From Streptomyces canus (GTDB lineage Bacteria > Actinomycetota > Actinomycetes > Streptomycetales > Streptomycetaceae), in NCBI RefSeq assembly GCF_001514145.1, contig NZ_KQ948667.1:186001-250000 (forward strand): a stretch of 64,000 nt of DNA. Reading direction: 5' to 3'. The translations under genes and the position numbers were made by a program. How positions within the stretch are numbered: position 1 is the first letter of the stretch; each line of letters opens with the position of its first letter. Below, piece by piece: positions 57,321 to 64,000 of this stretch. Under the pieces are notes generated by a model that had not been told where the DNA came from, ran no database searches, and saw nothing but the letters and a program-made list of their open reading frames with translations.

Positions 57321-59651
57321 ATGGCGGGGGAGACGCCGGAGCAGAGTGAAGGCAGGACCATCAACGGCCGGTACCGGCTGCTGCGGACGCTCGGCGCGGG
57401 CGGCATGGGCCGGGTCTGGCTGGCGTACGACGAGGAGCTGGCCTGCGAGGTCGCGATGAAGGAGATCGCGCTTCCTGACACACCGATGGACGCGGGCGAG
57501 ACGGCCCAGCGCATTTCCCGGGCCCGCAGCGAGGCCCGGCACGCGGCCCGCCTGCGCGGCCATCCCCATGTCGCGACGGTGCACGATGTGGTGGTCCACG
57601 AGGGGCTGCCGTGGATCGTCATGGAGCAGGTGCCGGACGCGATCGACCTCCAGGCGGTCGTACGGCGTTCGGGGCCGCTGTCGCCCGAGCAGGCGGCCCG
57701 CATCGGCCTCGCCGTCCTCGACGCCCTCACCGCGGGGCACCGCGTCGGCATCCTCCACAGGGATGTGAAACCGGCCAACATCCTTCTGGCGCCGGACGCT
57801 TCGGGGGACCCCTACGCGCGCGTGCTGCTCACCGACTACGGCATCGCCCTCCAGCCCGAGTCCCGCGAGCCCCGACTCACCGCGACCGCGGGCATCCTCG
57901 GCACCCCCGGCTATCTCGCGCCGGAGCGCGCCCGGGGCGAACCGCCCACCCCGGCCGCCGACCTGTTCTCCCTGGGCGCCACGCTGTACGCCACTGTCGA
58001 GGGCCGCGGCCCCTTCGACCGCCACGGCGAGTTCGCCACGCTGACGGCCCTGCTGGGCGAGGACCCCACCCCGCCCGCCCGGGCCGGTGAACTCACGCCG
58101 GCGCTGCTGGGGTTGTTGGTCAAGGATCCCGTGCGCAGGTTCTCGCCGGAGACGGTGAAGCGGGAGCTGGATCGCGTCCTGCAGGGGGCCCGGGGCGCCG
58201 GGGGTGCGGCGGGGCCGGGGTACGGCTTCTCGGCGGGAGGATTCGGGCCGCCTCCCGGTGACTGGGCGTCGGCGCCGGGGACACCGCACACTCCGGTGGG
58301 CGCGGCCGGAGACGGTGGTCCGGCCGACGCGCGCCCCAGCCCCGGGGAACCGGCCACGCCGGGGGTGACGCCCGGCTCGGCGCCGCCGTACAGCCCATGG
58401 CCGCCCGCGGCAGGGCAGGCGCTCGAACCGGGCAACCCCTATGCGCAGGGGGCGGGTTCGCCGTATGCGGGCGGGGGCTCCTCGTCACCGTACGGCAGCG
58501 GTGGTCCGAGCTCACCGTACGGCGGCGCTGGTCCGGGCTCCCCCTACGGCGGTGGAGCTTCGGGGCCGTACTCGGGCGGTGGCTCCTCGCAGCCGTACGG
58601 GAGCGGGACGCCGGCCGGGTACGGCGGCTCGGGTGCGCCCGGCAGCCCCACCGTCGCCGGCGCACCCACCGCCTTCGGCGGACCCGTCGGTCCTGGCGGG
58701 CCCGGAGGCCGGGCGCCGTTCTCGTCGGCCCCGCCCCCGCCACCGCGCCCCGCCGCCAGGAAACGCCTCGCGCTCGTCGCTCTCGTCGTCGGTGTGTTCC
58801 TCGTCGTCGCGGGCGGTGCGTGGGGAGTCATGGCGCTGACCGGGGACGACGGCAAGAAGGACGCGGCGCCCAAGTCCTCGCCGAGCACGGGCGCGCGTTC
58901 GTCACAGGGGGCGTCGCCCACCGGGCCCGTGCTGCCGTACGGCGAGGTGGTCGGGCTCGACGAGCCCCTGGAGACAGGGGACTGCGTGCAGGCGGTCTGG
59001 TCGGGTACGCCGTTCAAGTCGGCGCCGAACCTCGGGGTCGTGGACTGCGCGGACGACTGGCCGGACGGTCAGGTGGTGGCCGTCGACGCCGCCACCGACT
59101 TCGCCGACGCCAAGGCCCAGGGCGCGAAACGCTGCGCCGACCTGAGCCGAGCCGTCGTGGACGCGCTGCCGGACGCGGCCGGGTACGCCGTCGTGCCGAC
59201 CGAGGAGGGCTTCGGCGCGGCGGGCAGCGGTACGGCATGTCTCGTACTCGGCCGCCATGCCGCGATCGGCGGTGAGGTGGGCCGCTTCCGGGACCTGGGC
59301 ACCGACTTGTGGGTCGGTCAGATGAGCGTCGGCGACTGCTGGGTCTACCAGCAGCTCGACGACGGCTACAAGGCTCCGCTCACCGACTGCTCGAAAGCCC
59401 ACACCGACCAGGTGATCGGCACTGTTCAGGCCCCGGCCGAAATGACCTACAAGAAGGGCACCGACAACGCGACCAAGTTGTGCGGCAACAAATTCGAGTC
59501 GACCTGGGCGCCTGATCAGGAGCGTCTCGTGTACGGCTGGGTGGCCGACGAGGACGACTGGAAGAAGGGATTCAACAAGATCGTGTGCACGGTCAGCCTG
59601 ACCGACAACAAGAAGTCGAGCGGGAAGATACCCCCGCCCGGAGCGGTCTGA
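57321..59651 (+). CDS. Transmembrane Ser/Thr protein kinase
   Basis: 776 residues from ATG 57321 (GGGAGG upstream). Kinase domain residues 15-290: GAGGMGRVWLAYD, Lys ~47 (VAMKEI), HRDVKPANILL (Asp ~147), DYG in place of DFG at ~172, and GTPGYLAPER. A Gly/Pro/Tyr/Ser-rich linker (about 345-470) with repeated SPYGGG units leads to one transmembrane helix (~481-502). The extracellular ~270 residues contain spaced Cys pairs (TGDCVQAVW, VVDCADDWPDG, KRCADLS, SVGDCWVY, TDCSKAH), resembling secreted septum-formation-type domains. Likely an envelope-signal sensor kinase. Confidence 0.9.
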   Translation: MAGETPEQSEGRTINGRYRLLRTLGAGGMGRVWLAYDEELACEVAMKEIALPDTPMDAGETAQRISRARSEARHAARLRGHPHVATVHDVVVHEGLPWIVMEQVPDAIDLQAVVRRSGPLSPEQAARIGLAVLDALTAGHRVGILHRDVKPANILLAPDASGDPYARVLLTDYGIALQPESREPRLTATAGILGTPGYLAPERARGEPPTPAADLFSLGATLYATVEGRGPFDRHGEFATLTALLGEDPTPPARAGELTPALLGLLVKDPVRRFSPETVKRELDRVLQGARGAGGAAGPGYGFSAGGFGPPPGDWASAPGTPHTPVGAAGDGGPADARPSPGEPATPGVTPGSAPPYSPWPPAAGQALEPGNPYAQGAGSPYAGGGSSSPYGSGGPSSPYGGAGPGSPYGGGASGPYSGGGSSQPYGSGTPAGYGGSGAPGSPTVAGAPTAFGGPVGPGGPGGRAPFSSAPPPPPRPAARKRLALVALVVGVFLVVAGGAWGVMALTGDDGKKDAAPKSSPSTGARSSQGASPTGPVLPYGEVVGLDEPLETGDCVQAVWSGTPFKSAPNLGVVDCADDWPDGQVVAVDAATDFADAKAQGAKRCADLSRAVVDALPDAAGYAVVPTEEGFGAAGSGTACLVLGRHAAIGGEVGRFRDLGTDLWVGQMSVGDCWVYQQLDDGYKAPLTDCSKAHTDQVIGTVQAPAEMTYKKGTDNATKLCGNKFESTWAPDQERLVYGWVADEDDWKKGFNKIVCTVSLTDNKKSSGKIPPPGAV

Positions 59652-59938
59652 ATCCGGTCGGTTTCCGCGCCGAATCCGGTCGCGCCCCCTCGCAGAAGCG
59701 CGGATCCGGGTGAGAACCGAGCGAGAACCGAACGAGAACCGGACGGGATTTGTGGCCGACCGGGGTGGCCGGCCGGGATGGCCGGGGTGGCGATCCGGCG
59801 GTCGGCCGGGAGCCGTTCCGGGGAAGTCCGCGGTCGTGTCGGCGCGGCGTTCACCCGGGGTTCGTCTGTCCGCCGCCCGCGCGTGCCAGTCTCCATCGAA
59901 GGTGCACGCGCGGCGGGAGAAAAGAGGCACGGGGAGCC

Positions 59939-60136
59939 ATGGAGAGCGGACCGGCGATCTTCGCGGGAATGGTGTTCGCCCTGTTCGGAGGAGGGCTGCT
60001 GGTGTGGACCGCGGCCCGGGTGCGCCATCGCGAACCCGTCGCCCACGGTGTGAGTCCCGTCGCATCCGCGACCGTCGCGACCCTCGCCGCGCTCATCACG
60101 CTGGCCCTCGCCGCATGGTGCTTCACCCGTCTCTAG
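59939..60136 (+). CDS. Small two-helix membrane protein
   Basis: 65 residues from ATG 59939 (GGGGAG upstream). Helix 1 GPAIFAGMVFALFGGGLLVWTAAR, a short basic loop, helix 2 ASATVATLAALITLALAAWCF. No family recognised; normal codon use supports it. The ~290 bp before it (59652-59938) holds no gene but contains a triple ~10-bp repeat (CGAGAACCGA, ~59711-59741). Confidence 0.65.
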   Translation: MESGPAIFAGMVFALFGGGLLVWTAARVRHREPVAHGVSPVASATVATLAALITLALAAWCFTRL

Positions 60137-60394
60137 AACGGCTCCCGGAACGTCTGCGCGAGCGGGTCGACCAGTAAGGGGGAGGTCACCCTCCGGATGA
60201 GCTCGAAAAGGCCGGTGGGCGCTCGGGGCGGCAGGAATGGCGGTAGTCGGGTTACCGTTCGAGTGGCCGTTGCGGGCTTTTCCCGTTTGACACGGGGGCG
60301 GGATGTACCGTCACACTCCGCAGCGTCAGCATGACCCGACCCCGGGAACCAAGGCCTGGGGAGACCCCAGTGTCGACCGGAGAGAAGAGCGAAG

Positions 60395-63217
60395 TTGTCC
60401 CCGACCAGCGAGACCGCAAAGGGCGGCCGCCGACTCGTCATCGTCGAGTCGCCTGCCAAGGCGAAGACGATCAAGGGCTATCTCGGCCCCGGATACGTCG
60501 TCGAGGCGAGCGTCGGGCACATCCGCGACCTCCCCAACGGCGCCGCGGAGGTGCCCGAGAAGTACACCGGCGACGCCCGCCGCCTCGGTGTGGACGTCGA
60601 GCATGACTTCGAACCGATCTATGTGGTCAACGCCGATAAGCGGGCCCAGGTCAAGAAGCTCAAGGACCTGCTGAAGGACTCCGACGAGCTCTACCTCGCC
60701 ACCGATGAGGACCGCGAGGGCGAGGCCATCGCGTGGCACCTCCAGGAAGTCCTGAAGCCCAAGGTCCCGGTCAAGCGGATGGTCTTCCACGAGATCACCA
60801 AGGCGGCGATCCAGGCCGCCGTGGCCAACCCGCGCGAGCTGAACCAGAAGCTGGTCGACGCCCAGGAGACCCGCCGCATCCTCGACCGCCTCTACGGCTA
60901 CGAGGTCTCGCCGGTCCTGTGGAAGAAGGTCATGCCGCGCCTGTCGGCAGGCCGTGTCCAGTCGGTCGCCACACGACTCGTCGTGGAGCGGGAACGCGAG
61001 CGCATCGCATTTCGTTCCGCCGAGTACTGGGACCTGACGGGCACCTTCGCGACCGGCCGCGCGGGGGATTCGTCGGACCCGTCGTCGCTGGTCGCCCGCC
61101 TCCAGACCGTCGACGGCAGGCGGGTCGCGCAGGGCCGCGACTTCGACTCCCTGGGACAGCTGAAGAGCGCGAACACCCTCCACCTCGACGAGGCGAACGC
61201 CCGCGCCCTGGCCGCGGCCCTGGAGCAGACGCGGTTCGCGGTCCGCTCGGTCGAGTCCAAGCCGTACCGCCGCTCGCCGTACGCCCCGTTCCGTACGACG
61301 ACCCTCCAGCAGGAGGCCTCGCGCAAGCTCGGCTTCGGCGCGAAGGCGACCATGCAGGTGGCCCAGAAGCTGTATGAGAACGGCTTCATCACCTATATGC
61401 GTACGGACTCCACGACCCTGAGCGAGACCGCCATCACCGCGGCCCGCGCCCAGGTCACGCAGTTGTACGGCGCCGAGTACCTGCCCTCGTCCCCGCGTAC
61501 CTACGCCGGGAAGGTCAAGAACGCCCAGGAGGCGCACGAGGCCATCCGTCCCTCGGGTGATCGTTTCCGCACGCCCGCCCAGACCGGCCTGACCGGCGAC
61601 CAGTTCAAGCTCTACGAGCTGATCTGGAAGCGCACGGTCGCCTCGCAGATGAAGGACGCGACCGGCAACAGCGTGACCGTGAAGATCGGTGGTACCGCCG
61701 CCGACGGCCGGGACGTCGAGTTCAGCGCCTCCGGCAAGACGATCACCTTCCACGGCTTCCTGAAGGCGTACGTCGAAGGAGCCGACGACCCGAACGCCGA
61801 ACTCGACGACCGCGAGCGCCGGCTGCCCCAGGTCAACGAGGGCGACCCGTTGTCCGCCGAGGAGATCACGGTCGACGGGCACGCCACCAAGCCTCCGGCC
61901 CGCTACACCGAGGCCAGCCTGGTCAAGGAGCTCGAAGAGCGCGAGATCGGCCGCCCGTCGACGTACGCGACGATCATGGGCACGATCCTCGACCGCGGCT
62001 ACATCTTCAAGAAGGGCACGGCGCTCGTCCCGTCCTTCTTGTCCTTCGCCGTGGTCAACCTCCTGGAGAAGCACTTCGGTCGGCTCGTCGACTACGACTT
62101 CACCGCCAAGATGGAGGACGACCTCGACCGCATCGCGGCCGGTCAGGCGCAGTCCGTGCCGTGGCTGAGGCGCTTCTACTTCGGTGAGGGCGCAGCCGCG
62201 GGCGGCGCGGCCGACGCCGGCAACGGCGACGGGGACCACCTCGGCGGCCTCAAGGAGCTGGTGACCGACCTGGGCGCGATCGACGCGCGCGAGGTGTCGT
62301 CCTTCCCGGTGGGCAACGACATCGTGCTCAGGGTCGGCCGCTACGGCCCGTACATCGAGCGCGGCGAGAAGGACTCCGAGAACCACCAGCGGGCGGACGT
62401 CCCCGAGGACCTGGCGCCCGACGAGCTGTCCGTGGAGCTCGCCGAGGAGCTGCTCGCCAAGCCGAGCGGTGACTTCGAGCTCGGCGCCGACCCGGTGACG
62501 GGTCACCAGATCATCGCCCGCGACGGCCGCTACGGCCCGTACGTCACCGAGGTGCTCCCCGAGGGCACCCCGAAGACCGGCAAGAACGCCGTGAAGCCGC
62601 GTACGGCCTCGCTGTTCAAGTCGATGTCCCTGGACACGGTGACGCTCGAGGACGCGCTCAAGCTGATGTCGCTGCCGCGTGTCGTGGGCGCCGACGCCGA
62701 GGGCCAGGAGATCACCGCGCAGAACGGCCGCTACGGGCCGTATCTGAAGAAGGGCACGGACTCGCGCTCGCTGCAGACCGAGGACCAGCTCTTCACGATC
62801 ACTCTCGAAGAGGCGCTGGCGATCTACGCCCAGCCCAAGCAGCGTGGCCGGGCCGCCGCCAAGCCGCCGCTGAAGGAGCTGGGCACCGACCCGGTCAGCG
62901 AGAAGCCGGTCGTGGTCAAGGACGGCCGCTTCGGTCCGTACGTGACCGACGGGGAGACCAACGCGACCCTGCGCTCCGGCGACAGCGTCGAGGAGATCAC
63001 CCCGGAGCGCGGTTTCGAACTGCTCGCCGAGAAGCGGGCGAAGGCGCCCGCCAAGAAGACGGCGAAGAAGGCGCCCGCCAAGAAGGCCCCGGCCAAGAAG
63101 GCGACGGCCGCCAAGAAGACCGCGGCGAAGAAGACGACCACGGCCGCGAAGAAGACGACGGCGAAGACGACCACCGCGAAGAAGGCGACGGCTTCCAAGA
63201 CGGCGTCCGAGGACTGA
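60395..63217 (+). CDS. topA: DNA topoisomerase I with Lys-rich C-terminal tail
   Basis: 940 residues from TTG 60395, the first conserved start (SPTSETAKGGRRLVIVESPAKAKTIKG); GTG 60370 is out of frame. TOPRIM with DEDREGEA, catalytic Tyr ~334 in FITYMRTDSTTLS, and repeated C-terminal GRYGPY/GRFGPY domains that replace zinc fingers in actinobacteria. The last ~60 residues are Lys/Ala/Thr repeats (AKKTAKKAPAKKAPAKK) ending in SED. In Streptomyces the Lys repeats are known to aid DNA binding and processivity. It removes negative supercoils. Confidence 0.97.
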   Translation: MSPTSETAKGGRRLVIVESPAKAKTIKGYLGPGYVVEASVGHIRDLPNGAAEVPEKYTGDARRLGVDVEHDFEPIYVVNADKRAQVKKLKDLLKDSDELYLATDEDREGEAIAWHLQEVLKPKVPVKRMVFHEITKAAIQAAVANPRELNQKLVDAQETRRILDRLYGYEVSPVLWKKVMPRLSAGRVQSVATRLVVERERERIAFRSAEYWDLTGTFATGRAGDSSDPSSLVARLQTVDGRRVAQGRDFDSLGQLKSANTLHLDEANARALAAALEQTRFAVRSVESKPYRRSPYAPFRTTTLQQEASRKLGFGAKATMQVAQKLYENGFITYMRTDSTTLSETAITAARAQVTQLYGAEYLPSSPRTYAGKVKNAQEAHEAIRPSGDRFRTPAQTGLTGDQFKLYELIWKRTVASQMKDATGNSVTVKIGGTAADGRDVEFSASGKTITFHGFLKAYVEGADDPNAELDDRERRLPQVNEGDPLSAEEITVDGHATKPPARYTEASLVKELEEREIGRPSTYATIMGTILDRGYIFKKGTALVPSFLSFAVVNLLEKHFGRLVDYDFTAKMEDDLDRIAAGQAQSVPWLRRFYFGEGAAAGGAADAGNGDGDHLGGLKELVTDLGAIDAREVSSFPVGNDIVLRVGRYGPYIERGEKDSENHQRADVPEDLAPDELSVELAEELLAKPSGDFELGADPVTGHQIIARDGRYGPYVTEVLPEGTPKTGKNAVKPRTASLFKSMSLDTVTLEDALKLMSLPRVVGADAEGQEITAQNGRYGPYLKKGTDSRSLQTEDQLFTITLEEALAIYAQPKQRGRAAAKPPLKELGTDPVSEKPVVVKDGRFGPYVTDGETNATLRSGDSVEEITPERGFELLAEKRAKAPAKKTAKKAPAKKAPAKKATAAKKTAAKKTTTAAKKTTAKTTTAKKATASKTASED

Positions 63218-63267
63218 GCCCGGTCCCGGTTCGGGCCGGATTCCTCCACCGAGGCTTCGCAATGCGA

Positions 63268-63298
63268 ACGCCCCGGCATCACTTTGGTGTCGGGGCGT
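63268..63298 (+). terminator. Terminator of topA
   Basis: ACGCCCCGGCATCA (63268-63281) pairs, with two mismatches or GU pairs, to 63285-63298, 50 bp after the stop. Confidence 0.8.
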
Positions 63299-63353
63299 GC
63301 GCACCTGCGGACGCGCTCCCCAGGCTGTCGGTGGCTCCCGATAGGCTGAATGC

Positions 63354-64000
63354 ATGACCCGTGCCCAGCAGCCAACGGCCCTTGACCCGGCCCCCGACGA
63401 CGCCCTGGTCGCGGACTCCCGCGAGCGCGCCGTCCGCGCCCTGCTGCGCAGGCCCCAGCTCAAACGCCTGTGGAGCGCCCAGCTCGTCGGCGGGATCGGC
63501 GACACCCTCGCACTCCTGGTGCTGGTGCTGCTGGCCCTTCAGGCGGCCATCGCCCAGGGCTCGTTCGGCGGCGGCTACCGGGGCGTGGCGTTCGCAGTGG
63601 CGACCGTCTTCGGTACGCGCATCCTGGCGACGCTGCTCTTCGGCGCCGTCCTGCTCGGCCCGCTGACCTCGCTCACTTCGCACGAGGGGCCGCTCGACCG
63701 CCGCTGGACCATGGTCGGCGCGGACGGAGTCAGGCTCGCCCTGCTCATCGTCGCGCCGCTGTGGATCGACTGGACGCCGGACAACGCCCTCGCGATGCTG
63801 CTGGTGACCGCCTTCGTGACCGGGGTCGCCGAGCGCTTCTGGACGGTGTGCCGCGAGAGCGCGGCGCCCGCCCTGCTGCCGGAACCTCCCCCGGAGGGGG
63901 CGACGGTACGACCGCTGCCCGACCACCTGGACGCACTGCGCCGCTTGTCGCTGCGCACGACCTTCGTGGCGATCCCGCTGGCCGGTGCCGCGCTCGTCGT
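63354..64000 (+). CDS. tmk: Membrane-domain/thymidylate kinase fusion, 5' part only
   Basis: The frame from ATG 63354 is open to the window edge (215 codons). It begins with a charged head, then MFS-like helices (LWSAQLVGGIGDTLALLVLVLLALQAA, GVAFAVATVFGTRILATLLFGAVLLGPL, TVCRESAAPALLPEPPP). In Streptomyces the gene after topA encodes a large protein with this membrane domain and a C-terminal dTMP kinase (SCO3542, from memory). The kinase half is outside the window, so the symbol is inferred from context. Confidence 0.8.
   Translation, partial: MTRAQQPTALDPAPDDALVADSRERAVRALLRRPQLKRLWSAQLVGGIGDTLALLVLVLLALQAAIAQGSFGGGYRGVAFAVATVFGTRILATLLFGAVLLGPLTSLTSHEGPLDRRWTMVGADGVRLALLIVAPLWIDWTPDNALAMLLVTAFVTGVAERFWTVCRESAAPALLPEPPPEGATVRPLPDHLDALRRLSLRTTFVAIPLAGAALV

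Noticed and set aside
54674..57781. 1035-codon minus-strand frame across the lipoprotein and methyltransferase genes
   Set aside because: Arg/Ala/Gly-rich composition and opposite two genes with signal peptide or NPPF motif; a codon-bias artefact.

Overview
The window is a 64 kb piece of an actinobacterial chromosome, almost certainly Streptomyces. The evidence is very high GC with strong G/C third-position bias, frequent GTG (and one TTG) starts, and tightly overlapping ATGA/GTGA gene junctions. It also carries recognisable Streptomyces developmental genes (wblA, bldG, crp). From about 13.3 kb to the end, the gene order matches what I remember of the S. coelicolor SCO354x-SCO358x region. It also resembles the M. 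tuberculosis block from ponA2-whiB4-bagA/B through ridA, crp, nth, marP, ephE and acs to the Tad/Flp locus, helicase and topA. These correspondences are from memory, not from a search.

Region 1 (1-13.3 kb) looks accessory. It holds an ArsR regulator overlapping a P-type ATPase of the MgtA class with a ~300-residue low-complexity N-terminus. A three-gene set follows (small helical partner, WXG-type toxin with a C-terminal toxin domain, candidate immunity protein), fused by stop/start overlaps. Then come small Streptomyces proteins including two DUF5994 paralogues, a MerR-type regulator behind a ~600 bp structured leader with a perfect 32-bp palindrome, a hemolysin III/TrhA membrane protein and a GAF-SpoIIE phosphatase. 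A ~1 kb stretch without a convincing gene ends at a tRNA-Pro(CGG).

Region 2 (13.3-35 kb) is core: an FAR-17a-like membrane protein, a metallophosphoesterase, YqeY, a bifunctional PBP, WblA, two coupled ArsA/Get3-type ATPases, a DUF4177 miniprotein with RidA, NUDIX and metallo-beta-lactamase hydrolases, a nucleotidyltransferase, Crp with a likely autoregulatory site, endonuclease III with a Lys-rich tail, a CoA-type NUDIX enzyme, a MarP-like periplasmic protease, an EphE-like hydrolase with a coupled membrane protein, NhaA and acetyl-CoA synthetase. These cover envelope integrity, redox/stress sensing and DNA repair.

Region 3 (35-52 kb) has a SulP transporter-carbonic anhydrase fusion, a lipoprotein with a deacetylase-like domain, and a decayed CooC/ParA-type ATPase pseudogene. 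A strong candidate for the 6S-like/Ms1-type RNA lies between a Fic-like protein and a HAD phosphatase. The Tad/Flp pilus operon (CpaE-like, CpaF, TadB, TadC, DUF4244 pilin, two TadE-like proteins) follows, then a tandem-repeat junction, a DEAD/DEAH helicase, and the bldG antagonist/anti-sigma pair.

Region 4 (52-64 kb) has the proton pyrophosphatase, a lipoprotein, a methyltransferase, a transmembrane Ser/Thr kinase, a small membrane protein, topoisomerase I with its Lys-rich tail, and the 5' part of a membrane-domain/thymidylate kinase fusion that runs off the end. The most interesting leads are the ncRNA at 40.8-41.1 kb, the toxin module at 4.5-6.6 kb, the structured leader at 9.1-9.7 kb and the tandem repeats at the Tad/helicase junction.
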